In this document: one piece after another, positions 51,556 to 58,858 of the stretch | Layout: every line of letters starts with the position of its first letter | Numbering within the stretch: the stretch's first letter is position 1 | Source of the DNA: Kitasatospora sp. NBC_00240 | GTDB lineage: Bacteria; Actinomycetota; Actinomycetes; Streptomycetales; Streptomycetaceae | Direction of reading: 5' to 3' | NCBI RefSeq assembly: GCF_026342405.1 | Contig: NZ_JAPEMU010000001.1 | Span: forward strand, 7,502,001-7,566,000 | DNA: 64,000 bases | The notes under the pieces: model-generated | What the model was told of the DNA's origin: nothing | Database searches by the model: none | What the model saw: only the letters and a program-made list of their open reading frames with translations | Position numbers and translations under genes: made by a program

Positions 51556-52521
51556 TCAGCCGAGACCCGTCGGCGGCCGGTCGTTGCGGAAAGTACGCCG
51601 GTAGGTGTCGGGGGGAACGCCGAGGGTGCGGTTGAAGTGCCGGCGCAGGGTGGTGGCGGTGCCCATCCCGGTCGCGGTGGCGATCGCCTCGATGCTGTCC
51701 TGGGTGGTCTCCAGCAACTCCTGGGCGCGGTGGATCCGCTGGGCCAGCAGCCAGCGCAGCGGCGTGGTGCCGGTGGTGGCGTGGAAGTGCCGGGCGAGGT
51801 TGCGTGAACTCATGTTGGCCTGCCGGGCCAGGTCCTCCACGGTGATGGGCCGGTCGAGCCGCCGCAGCGCCCAGGAGAGCAGTTCGGCCAGCGGGTGCGC
51901 GGCGCACCGGGCGGGCATCGGGGAGGGGATGAACTGTGCCTGGCCGCCCGCCCGGTGGGGTGGCACGACCAGGCAGCGGGCGACCGCGTTGGCGACGGCG
52001 GTGCCGTGGTCGAGCCGGACGAGATGCAGGCAGAGGTCCATCGCGGCGGCCTTGCCCGCGGAGGTGAGGACGCTGCCCTCGTCGACGTAGAGCACATCGG
52101 CGTCGACCCGCACCCGGGGGTACCGGGCGGCCAGCTCCGCGGCGTGCAGCCAGTGCGTGGTGGCGCGCCGGCCGTCCAGCAGCCCGGCGGCGGCGAGCAC
52201 GAACGCCCCGGTGCACAGGGAGGCCACCCGGGCGCCGGCCCGGTGGGCCGCGCGGACGGCCTCCACCAGCTCGGCCGGCGGGGCCACGTCGAGGTCGGCC
52301 CAGGCGGGGACGATCACCGTGTCGGCCTGCACCAGCCGGTCGAGCCCGTGGTCGGGTTCGAGCCGGAAGCGCCCGCCGACCTGCGCGCCGGGCGGACCGC
52401 AGACCGCGAACTCGTACCAGGGGTCGGCGACGTCGGACCGGTCGACACCGAAGACCTCGCAGGCCGCGGCGAGTTCGAAGTGCATGACGCCGTCGGTGAC
52501 GGCGATCGCGACGATGCTCAT
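51556..52521 (-). CDS. GlxA-type AraC-family regulator (DJ-1/PfpI + HTH)
   Basis: 321 aa from ATG 52521 (SIVAIAVTDGVMHFELAAAC); an ATG 7 codons upstream at 52542 is possible and neither has a clear ribosome site. Residues 1-190 form a DJ-1/PfpI-like amidase fold: nucleophile-elbow region VASLCTGAFVLAAAGLLDG with Cys, and RATTHW. The last 110 residues form two AraC helix-turn-helix motifs: DLARQANMSSRNLARHFHAT and IATATGMGTATTLRRHFNR. Divergent from the saccharopine-dehydrogenase-like gene about 62 bp away, its likely target. Confidence 0.9.
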   Translation of the reverse strand: MSIVAIAVTDGVMHFELAAACEVFGVDRSDVADPWYEFAVCGPPGAQVGGRFRLEPDHGLDRLVQADTVIVPAWADLDVAPPAELVEAVRAAHRAGARVASLCTGAFVLAAAGLLDGRRATTHWLHAAELAARYPRVRVDADVLYVDEGSVLTSAGKAAAMDLCLHLVRLDHGTAVANAVARCLVVPPHRAGGQAQFIPSPMPARCAAHPLAELLSWALRRLDRPITVEDLARQANMSSRNLARHFHATTGTTPLRWLLAQRIHRAQELLETTQDSIEAIATATGMGTATTLRRHFNRTLGVPPDTYRRTFRNDRPPTGLG

Positions 52522-52583
52522 GTCCGAAACTGTACGGGGCATGGCATTGCAGACACTCCCGGACGCCTGAAGTCCTCGGCAGG

Positions 52584-53672
52584 ATGTTCGTCATGGACCT
52601 CTTGGACAGCAGGGCAGACGGCCGGACGACCGTGGTGGTGTTCGGCGCCTACGGGCACACCGGGCGCTTCGTGGTGGCAGAACTCCTGGACCGCGGACTG
52701 ACCCCGATCCTCTCCGGGCGCGACGCCGGCCGGCTCGAGGAGCTGGCGCAGTCGCACGGCGGCCTCGACGTCCGTCCCGCGTCGGTGGACGACCCCGCCT
52801 CGCTCGACAGCGCCCTGACCGGGGCGGCCGCCGTGATCAACGCCGCCGGTCCCTTCGCCACCACCGCCGCACCCGTCGTCGAGGCGGCGCTGCGCGCCGG
52901 GATCCCGTACGTGGACGTGGCGGCGGAGCTGGAGGCGGTCGCCGACACCTTCGCGCACCACGCGGACCGGGCCCGCGCCGCCGGGACGCCCGTCGTCCCC
53001 GCGATGGCCTTCTACGGCGGCCTCGGCGACCTGCTGGTCACCGCGGCCATGGACGACTGGCACACGGCGGACGAGGTGCACATCGCCTACGCGCTGAGCA
53101 CCTGGCACCCCACGGCCGGCACCAGGGCGTCGGGCCGGGTCTCCCGGCAGCGGCGGGGCGATCGCCGGCTCGTCTTCGCCGACGGCCGGATGGAAGCCCG
53201 GACGGCACCGGCCCCGGCCACCCGGTGGGCCTTCCCGGCGCCGGTCGGCGACCGGGCGGTGCTGGGGGAGTTCACCATGGCGGACAGCGTGACCATCCCC
53301 CGCCACCTGAGCGTCCGGAACATCCACACCTACATGTCCACCGAGGCGGTCGCGGACCTGTCGGCCCCCGACGCGCCGCCGCCGGCGCCGGTCGACGAGC
53401 GCGGGCGTTCGGCGCAGACCTTCCTGGTCGAGGTGGTGGTGCGGGCCGAGGGCCGGGAGCGCCGCGCGGTGGCCCGGGGCCAGGACATCTACGCGGTCAG
53501 CGCCCCGCTGGCGGTCGAGGCGGTCCAGCGCCTGCTCGGCGCGCCGGGGCAGCCGGGCGGGGTGCTGGCTGCCGGCGCGATGTTCGACGCGGCCGACTTC
53601 CTGCGCGCACTGGCCCCGCACATCCTCGTCGAGCTCCACCTCGACGCCGACCCGGCCGACGGCGGCCGCTGA
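52584..53672 (+). CDS. Saccharopine-dehydrogenase-like NAD(P)-binding oxidoreductase
   Basis: 362 aa from ATG 52584; ATG 52593 is also possible. N-terminal Rossmann motif VVVFGAYGHTGRFVVAEL (residues 17-34) followed by SGRDAGRLEELA and AAVINAAGPFATTAAPVVEA, the typical pattern of the trans-acting enoyl reductase / saccharopine dehydrogenase-like family. YVDVAAELEAV and VPAMAFYGGLGDLL follow. Substrate unknown. Divergent from and probably regulated by the GlxA-type gene. Confidence 0.82.
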   Translation: MFVMDLLDSRADGRTTVVVFGAYGHTGRFVVAELLDRGLTPILSGRDAGRLEELAQSHGGLDVRPASVDDPASLDSALTGAAAVINAAGPFATTAAPVVEAALRAGIPYVDVAAELEAVADTFAHHADRARAAGTPVVPAMAFYGGLGDLLVTAAMDDWHTADEVHIAYALSTWHPTAGTRASGRVSRQRRGDRRLVFADGRMEARTAPAPATRWAFPAPVGDRAVLGEFTMADSVTIPRHLSVRNIHTYMSTEAVADLSAPDAPPPAPVDERGRSAQTFLVEVVVRAEGRERRAVARGQDIYAVSAPLAVEAVQRLLGAPGQPGGVLAAGAMFDAADFLRALAPHILVELHLDADPADGGR

Positions 53673-53739
53673 CCAGGCAGACCGGACGGGAGCCGTCCGG
53701 ACGGGTACCCGGGCGGACAGCCCCCCGGCGGACACGCGG

Positions 53740-53769
53740 CGGCGGGGCCGACCGGAGCCGGCCCCGCCG
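53740..53769. terminator. Hairpin between convergent genes
   Basis: Perfect 11-bp arms 53740-53750 and 53759-53769 with an 8-nt loop, between the saccharopine-dehydrogenase-like gene and the repeat protein gene. Confidence 0.7.
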
Positions 53770-53794
53770 TACGGTGAAGCGTTCGTGCGGCGGA

Positions 53795-55597
53795 TCAGCC
53801 GAACGGGCTGGTCTCCGGGGCAGCCGGCGGTGCCTCCTCGGCCGCGGCGGGCGGGGTGGCCATCGGCGCGAAGGGGTTGAAGTCCGGCGGCGGGATCCGC
53901 ACCGGGGTGCCCTTCAGCACCGGCTCCTCGTCGGCCGCCGGTGCGGGCACCGCGGCCGGCGGGGTGGTGGGCATCGGCGGGGCGGCCACCGGCGCCGGGG
54001 CGGCCGACGGCAGGGTGGTGCCGAACGGGTCGCTCTGCTGAGGGGCCGTCACGGTGCCGAAGGGATCGGCGGCCTGGGCGGCGGCCGGAGCGGTCGGCGC
54101 GGCCGCCGGGGCGGGCTCGGCCGGCATCGGCGCGAAGGGGTTGAAGTCCGGCGGGGGGATCCGCACCGGGGTGCCCTTCAGCGCCGGTGCCTCCTCGGCC
54201 GCGGCGGGCGGGGTGGCCATCGGCGCGAAGGGGTTGAAGTCCGGCGGCGGGATCCGCACCGGCGTGCCCTTCAGGACCGGCTCGGCCGAGGCGAGCTCGG
54301 TGGCGGCGGCCTCGGCGGCCGGCGCCGGGACGTCCGGCTGCGGGGCGAAGGGGTTGAAGTCGGCGGGCGGGATCCGCACCGGCGTGCCGCGCAGCGGCTC
54401 CGGCTCGGCCGGCGCCACCGCGACGGCCGCCGCCTCGACCGCGGCTCCGGCGGCCTCGACCACCGGGTGGGTCGGCGCCACGGGAGCGGCCTGCGCGGCG
54501 ACCGGCGCCGTGGCGCGCCCGTCCACACCGTCCCAGGCGAACTGGACGCTCTTCAGCAGCTCGGCGAAGACACCGGTGTACAGCTCCCAGTCCTCGCGGT
54601 GAGCGGTGGCGAGCTGGACGCAGAGCACCGAGGCGCCGTCCGGCAGCGGCACGAAGGCCTCCACCACGGACGACACCGCCCAGTGCCGGATGCCGTCCGC
54701 GGCGAGCCGGCCGGGCACCGGGACGCTGCGCCCCTCGACCAGCACCGCGGCCGGGCCGGCCGGCAGCAGGACCGTCCACACCTCGGCGTTCGGGCGGGCG
54801 GTGGCGAGCTCGGTGGCGAGCACCTGGATCGGGCTGGGGTGGCGGGTCAGCGAGACCACCAGTGAGGCGTCGGACGGACGGCCGTCCACGGTCAGCGCGG
54901 ACAGGCCGGCGAAGCTCACGCCGGCTGCGGCGGTCAGGTCCGCCAGGGTGGCACCGAGCACCGCGAAGTCTCGGCGCCGGGCCGGGCCGGTGCCGCTGAA
55001 CAGCTCCTCGGCGACCTCGGCCAGGTGGACGGCCAGGTCGCCGCCGGCCTCGGGCGCGGTCAGCGGGTGGAAGACCGGCGGGACGACCAGCCGTGCCTCG
55101 GCGCCCGCACCGGCCGCCAGTTCGGCGGGTCGGCGGGTCTGCTGACCGCTCGCGAGCTCGGCCAGCGCGGGGGTGAACTCCGGGCGCAGCGCCGGGTCCG
55201 CGGCCTCACCGGTCACCGGGAGTTCGAAGTCCGCGGCGGCCAGGCCTTCGGGGCCGGGCGTGACGCCGCGCACCGGGCCGCCGCCGAAGCGGGTCAGCAG
55301 CGCGGCGGCGGCGTTCGCGGAGCGCGGCGCGGGAACCCGGCCGGCCGCCCCCGTGGCGAGGACCGTGCCGAGGCCGCGGACCGCCTGGTGGGTGTGGCCC
55401 GCGCCGGCCGGACGGACCGTGAAGAGAGCCTCGGTGTCGGCGTGCGCCCGGCCCCGGAGGGCGGTGAGCGAGGCCAGCGGGTAGCGTGCGGCCCGGTTGT
55501 CGAGCAAGGCCTCGGCGAGGCTGCCGAGCGTCGCGGAGACCTGCTCGGCCGCCGCGAACGGGGCCACCTCCACGCCGGTGTAGCCGTCCTGGGTCAT
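53795..55597 (-). CDS. Uncharacterised protein with four proline-rich GTPVRIPPPDFNPFAP repeats
   Basis: 600 aa from ATG 55597. I do not recognise the family. Residues 1-380 look globular and soluble (for example SALTVDGRPSDASLVVSLT, EVWTVLLPAGPAAVLVEGRS and YTGVFAELLKSVQFAW), with no signal peptide or TM. Residues 380-600 are Pro/Ala-rich with the 16-residue motif GTPVRIPPPDFNPFAP four times, starting at the preceding Leu402, Leu442, Leu473 and Leu561. Two DPFGT boxes lie between copies 3 and 4 and the protein ends SPFG. Each copy is preceded by (L)KG or RG. The layout suggests a folded domain with a linear-motif tail that binds several copies of a partner. Upstream gene is TetR-type on the same strand. 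Confidence 0.75.
   Translation of the reverse strand: MTQDGYTGVEVAPFAAAEQVSATLGSLAEALLDNRAARYPLASLTALRGRAHADTEALFTVRPAGAGHTHQAVRGLGTVLATGAAGRVPAPRSANAAAALLTRFGGGPVRGVTPGPEGLAAADFELPVTGEAADPALRPEFTPALAELASGQQTRRPAELAAGAGAEARLVVPPVFHPLTAPEAGGDLAVHLAEVAEELFSGTGPARRRDFAVLGATLADLTAAAGVSFAGLSALTVDGRPSDASLVVSLTRHPSPIQVLATELATARPNAEVWTVLLPAGPAAVLVEGRSVPVPGRLAADGIRHWAVSSVVEAFVPLPDGASVLCVQLATAHREDWELYTGVFAELLKSVQFAWDGVDGRATAPVAAQAAPVAPTHPVVEAAGAAVEAAAVAVAPAEPEPLRGTPVRIPPADFNPFAPQPDVPAPAAEAAATELASAEPVLKGTPVRIPPPDFNPFAPMATPPAAAEEAPALKGTPVRIPPPDFNPFAPMPAEPAPAAAPTAPAAAQAADPFGTVTAPQQSDPFGTTLPSAAPAPVAAPPMPTTPPAAVPAPAADEEPVLKGTPVRIPPPDFNPFAPMATPPAAAEEAPPAAPETSPFG
53865..54394 (-). repeat. Four interspersed coding repeats (about 52 bp each)
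   Basis: Copies at about 53865-53917, 54128-54181, 54222-54274 and 54345-54394 encode the same 16-residue motif with few base changes. The segments at 53826-53905 and 54184-54263 are near-identical over about 80 bp, indicating recent duplication or gene conversion. Confidence 0.85.
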
Positions 55598-55737
55598 GGT
55601 GGCGAGCCCCCCGCTCTACTGCGTTCGTGATCGTCTGAGATGCGCTCAATTTCTATCAGACGCCGCCGTCCCAGCTGAAGCCGAAGCAGTCCGGGCGGCG
55701 ACGGGCGGACGGCGCCGAGCCGCCGCGCGGCGGGCGG

Positions 55738-56625
55738 TCAGCCGGCCGGCGGTGCGGCCAGCCGCGCCACCGTGTCGGCCAGGCCCGGCACGCCGAACAG
55801 GCCGGCCAGTTCGCGGACCAGCCGGCCGGTCGGGCCGTCCGGCTGCTCCTCCGCGAAGTACCCGGCCAGTTCGACCGCCAGCGCGGGCTCCCGGGCGGCG
55901 GTCAGGGTCAGCGAGGCGATGAACTCCTGGACCAGGCGCAGCTGCAGGTCCTCGCGCGGGACGGCGCGGTCGGCCAGCCACTCCAGCGAGGTGATCTCGG
56001 CGTTGGCGATCCAGGCCCGGACGGTCAGCCGCAGGCCGGCGCTGGGCTCGGCGACGGCCAGGTGCAGCAGGATCTGGTCGTGCGCGGCCCGCCGGACCTG
56101 GTCGATCACGGCGTTCGTGCCCGGGCTGGCGGCCACCGACCCGCCGCGCAGCAGCGCGGCGAAGCCCGGGCCGTGACTGTCCACGTAGTCCAGGTAGCGT
56201 CCCATCACCCGGTACAGCCGCTCCGACAGCGGGCCGGCGGCCGGCTCCTCGAACCGCCCGGCCAGCTCCTGCCCGGCCCGGCGCAGCGACTCCTCGTACA
56301 GCGCCTGCTTGCCGGGGAAGTAGTGGTAGACCAGTGGCCGGGACGCGCCGGCCGCGGCCGCGATGTCGTCGATCGACACCTCCTCCGGCGGGCGGAGGCT
56401 GAACAGCTGCAGGGCCACGGCGATCAGTTGCTCGCGGCGCTCGTCCACGCTGAGCCGGCGGCGCGGGCGGTCGGCCCCGCCCGGGGCGGCGCCCGTCGGA
56501 GCGGTACCCGGCGCGCCGGTACCGGCCTGGACGCCGGCGGTCGCGTGGGCGGCGGTCCGGCCGGTGCCTTCGTCGACCGGCGTGTTCGCGGACCTTTGCG
56601 CCACCGGAGGGGTACGGGAAGCCAT
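55738..56625 (-). CDS. TetR-family transcriptional regulator
   Basis: 295 aa from ATG 56625. A roughly 55-residue Ala/Gly/Thr-rich N-terminal extension precedes a TetR helix-turn-helix: RRLSVDERREQLIAVALQLF, then EVSIDDIAAAAGASRPLVYHYFPGKQALY. The ligand-binding domain (about 120-290) is helical and typical of the QacR/TetR_C type. An internal Met/Val start would remove the extension but I see no better ribosome site. No divergent partner lies adjacent. Confidence 0.9.
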   Translation of the reverse strand: MASRTPPVAQRSANTPVDEGTGRTAAHATAGVQAGTGAPGTAPTGAAPGGADRPRRRLSVDERREQLIAVALQLFSLRPPEEVSIDDIAAAAGASRPLVYHYFPGKQALYEESLRRAGQELAGRFEEPAAGPLSERLYRVMGRYLDYVDSHGPGFAALLRGGSVAASPGTNAVIDQVRRAAHDQILLHLAVAEPSAGLRLTVRAWIANAEITSLEWLADRAVPREDLQLRLVQEFIASLTLTAAREPALAVELAGYFAEEQPDGPTGRLVRELAGLFGVPGLADTVARLAAPPAG

Positions 56626-56724
56626 GCCGTCACCCTAATTCGTCGGCGCCGGATCGGGGTGGCCAGGGGGCGGTTGCCGGCCGGTCCGCCGAGCGGGGCC
56701 GCCCGGGCGCGCTCCCCAGGCCGC

Positions 56725-57360
56725 TCAGGCCCCGGTGGCGAGGGGGCCGGGCCGCAGCCCTCGGCGGGCGAGGGCGGCCAGGACGAGGGGGAGGGCGTCG
56801 ACGGTGTTCCGGCCTCCGGCGTCGTGCAGCAGGACGATGTCGCCGGGCCGGGCCGCCGCCACGGCCCCGGCGATGGCGGCCGGGTCGGCGCCGGCCCAGT
56901 CGCGGGTGTCCACCGTCCAGAGGACTTCGGTCAGGCCGGCGGCCGTGGCCGCCGCACGGACCATGGGGTTCGTCTCGCCGTAGGGCGGTCGGAACAGGGC
57001 CGGCCTGGTGCCGGTCAGGCGGGCCACGGTGCGCTGGGTGCGTTCGATCTCGGCCTCGATCCCGGCCGGCCGCAGACCTGTCAGGTACGGGTGGCTGAAG
57101 CTGTGGTTGCCGATCTCGAAGCCCGCGCGGTGGATCGCGCGGACCAGGCCGGGGTGGCGTTCGGCCTGGTCGCCCCGGACGAAGAAGGTGGCCGGCCGGC
57201 CGCCGGCGGCCAGGGCGGCCAGCAGGGCGGGCGTGGAGTCGGGGTGCGGCCCGTCGTCGAAGGTCAGGGCGACGGTGGCAGGTCGCGCAGTGGGATCGAA
57301 ACTTTCGGGACGGTTCTCGAAGTCCAGGTCGGAGCATGGCCCGGCCCGCCGTCCTCGCAC
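56725..57360 (-). CDS. Polysaccharide deacetylase (NodB/CE4 domain)
   Basis: 211 aa from GTG 57360, the first start after the LacI-type gene stop at 57408. CE4 motifs: ALTFDDGPHP (catalytic base and metal Asp, D35-D36), NHSFSHP (H86, H90), RPPYGE (from 124), WTVDTRDWAG and DIVLLHDAGG (His179). Only the catalytic domain is present, with no evident signal peptide, so it may be cytosolic or use another route. It removes acetyl groups from xylan, chitin or peptidoglycan-type polymers. Located 47 bp downstream of the LacI gene on the same strand, it may belong to the same regulon; a palindrome CGAAACTTTCG lies in its 5' end (57297-57307). Confidence 0.85.
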   Translation of the reverse strand: MRGRRAGPCSDLDFENRPESFDPTARPATVALTFDDGPHPDSTPALLAALAAGGRPATFFVRGDQAERHPGLVRAIHRAGFEIGNHSFSHPYLTGLRPAGIEAEIERTQRTVARLTGTRPALFRPPYGETNPMVRAAATAAGLTEVLWTVDTRDWAGADPAAIAGAVAAARPGDIVLLHDAGGRNTVDALPLVLAALARRGLRPGPLATGA

Positions 57361-57407
57361 CGGCGCCCCGGCCCCCTCCGGCCGGCCCGGGCCGGCCGCC
57401 GGGAGGC

Positions 57408-58469
57408 TCACCTCGGCGGTGCGGCGGTGCTGCTCCGGACCACCAGGCTGGTGGCGATGTCGACCCTGGTCGCGGCGGGTTGGCGCCTGCGGCCGAGATC
57501 GACGGCGAGCCGGGCGGCCGTCTCGGCCATCTCGACCAGGGGCTGGCGCACCGTGGTCAGCGGCGGTCCCACCCAGCGGGCCAGCGGCAGGTCGTCGAAT
57601 CCGACGACGCTGAGATCCTCCGGGATCCGCAGGCCGAGCTCGCGGGCGGCCTCGTACAGGCCGAGCGCCTGCAGATCGTTGCCGGCGAAGACGGCGGTGG
57701 GGCGTTCGGGGAGGGTCAGCAGCTCCCGGCCGGCGGTGTAGCCGGCCTCGTGGTGGAAGTTCCCCTCCAGGATCAGCTGCGGGTCGACCGGGATCTTCGC
57801 CGTCTCCAGGGCGGTCCGGTAGCCGTCCAGGCGGGCCCGGCTGCACATCATGCCGGAGGGGCCGCCGACCATGGCGATCCTGCGGTGCCCGAGCTCGAGC
57901 AGATGGCGGGTGGCGGCCAGCCCGCCGTGCCAGTTGTTGGTACCCACCGAGGGCACGCCGTCGGCCGGGTCGCCGGCCGGGTCCATCACGACGAACGGGA
58001 TGCCGCGGCTGGTCAGTTGGGTGCGCTGGCCCGCGTCGAGGTCCGACAGGACGAGCACCACCCCGGCCGGGCGCCGGGCGAGGACGCCGTCGACCCAGGT
58101 CTGGCCGGGGGTGAGGCGCCCGGCCGACTCGGAGAGCACGATGCTCAGGTCCTCCGCGCGGGCGACGTTCTCCACCCCGCGGATCACCTCCACCGCCCAG
58201 GCGCTGTCCAGCTCGTGGAAGACCAGGTCGAGCAGCCGGGACGGCTGCGCGGTGCTGCGCCGGCGCTGGTAGCCGAGCTCCCGCAACTGCTCCTCGACCC
58301 GGGCCCGGGTCTTCGGCGCGACATCGGTGCGGCCGTTGAGCACTTTCGAAACAGTCGGGGCCGAAACGCCGGCGGCGCGGGCGATCTCCGACAGCGTGGG
58401 TGTGCTGTCCGAACCCTCGGCGAGGTCGATCACCTCGCCGCTTCCAAACTCGATCTCTCCAGCACTCAT
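57408..58469 (-). CDS. LacI-family repressor of the oligosaccharide locus (BxlR-like)
   Basis: 353 aa from ATG 58469; the frame is open further but covers the control region. A 22-residue acidic lead precedes the LacI helix-turn-helix: PTLSEIARAAGVSAPTVSKV with hinge VLNGRTDVAPKTRARVEEQL. A periplasmic-binding-type effector domain follows with VMDPAGDPADGVPSVGTNN, GGPSGMMCSRARLDGY and VGFDDLPLARWVGPPLTTVRQP. Divergent from lipoprotein, permeases and GH3 genes. It should repress them through the tandem palindromes at 58585-58616 until an oligosaccharide binds. Confidence 0.92.
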   Translation of the reverse strand: MSAGEIEFGSGEVIDLAEGSDSTPTLSEIARAAGVSAPTVSKVLNGRTDVAPKTRARVEEQLRELGYQRRRSTAQPSRLLDLVFHELDSAWAVEVIRGVENVARAEDLSIVLSESAGRLTPGQTWVDGVLARRPAGVVLVLSDLDAGQRTQLTSRGIPFVVMDPAGDPADGVPSVGTNNWHGGLAATRHLLELGHRRIAMVGGPSGMMCSRARLDGYRTALETAKIPVDPQLILEGNFHHEAGYTAGRELLTLPERPTAVFAGNDLQALGLYEAARELGLRIPEDLSVVGFDDLPLARWVGPPLTTVRQPLVEMAETAARLAVDLGRRRQPAATRVDIATSLVVRSSTAAPPR

Positions 58470-58552
58470 GGCAGGAATGGTAGCCCCTGGGCCTCCGGCG
58501 GCGGCCGGACGGGACGTTCGTCCGTCGATCCCGCGCGATCGTGTCACGGCTC

Positions 58553-58581
58553 TTGACTCCGTCCGGGCGGCGTCATAGCTT
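58553..58581 (+). promoter_or_regulatory. Sigma-70-type promoter of the sugar-transport operon
   Basis: TTGACT (58553-58558), 17-bp spacer, TAGCTT (58576-58581). The -35 is near-consensus. The first operator overlaps the expected transcription start. Confidence 0.7.
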
Positions 58582-58584
58582 TCC

Positions 58585-58616
58585 CGAAACGTTCGAAAGA
58601 TAGCTGAAACATTCGA
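58585..58616. promoter_or_regulatory. Two tandem LacI-type operators, 20 bp apart
   Basis: CGAAACGTTCG (58585-58595) and TGAAACATTCG (58605-58615, extending to GA). The half-site pattern GAAAC-x-TTCG is shared and the repeat distance is exactly 20 bp, two helical turns. They sit directly downstream of the -10. Confidence 0.75.
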
Positions 58617-58712
58617 GCGTCGGTTCGGGCCCCCGGCTCCAAGTGGCCGCCAGTGCCTGAGCTTCGGGGATACACGGGTCGTAGCCCGGGGCCCATGGTT
58701 CAACGGTTCCAT

Positions 58713-58748
58713 GACCTCGGTGCCTTGGGATTCCAAGGTGTCGAGGTC
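58713..58748 (+). other. Leader-RNA hairpin in the sugar-transport operon
   Basis: GACCTCG (58713-58719) and CGAGGTC (58742-58748) form the outer stem. CCTTGG (58723-58728) and CCAAGG (58733-58738) form the inner stem around GATT. The two stems are separated by 3-nt internal loops. It lies about 110 nt upstream of the first gene and could be an attenuator or stability element. Confidence 0.5.
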
Positions 58749-58820
58749 CGAGGTCGGCCTCGGTCCTGGTCGCCCCCAAGTCCTGGCCCCGCTGCATGTC
58801 GACGAACGTCGACCGCAATT

Positions 58821-58831
58821 CGAAACTTTCG
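58821..58831. promoter_or_regulatory. Third operator-like palindrome near the ribosome site
   Basis: CGAAACTTTCG, same half-sites as the tandem operators. It could act as an auxiliary roadblock or looping site. The identical 11-mer recurs at 57297-57307. Confidence 0.6.
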
Positions 58832-58858
58832 CAACCGGTGACTGTCACGGAGGAAACA

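Larger units (their letters stand above)
58470..58858. promoter_or_regulatory. 389-bp divergent control region of the LacI-controlled sugar locus
   Basis: No gene. It contains the promoter at 58553-58581, two operator-like palindromes, a long hairpin (58713-58748) and a third palindrome at 58821-58831 close to the ribosome site CGGAGGAAACA that precedes ATG 58859. The leader RNA would be about 270 nt. Confidence 0.7.
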
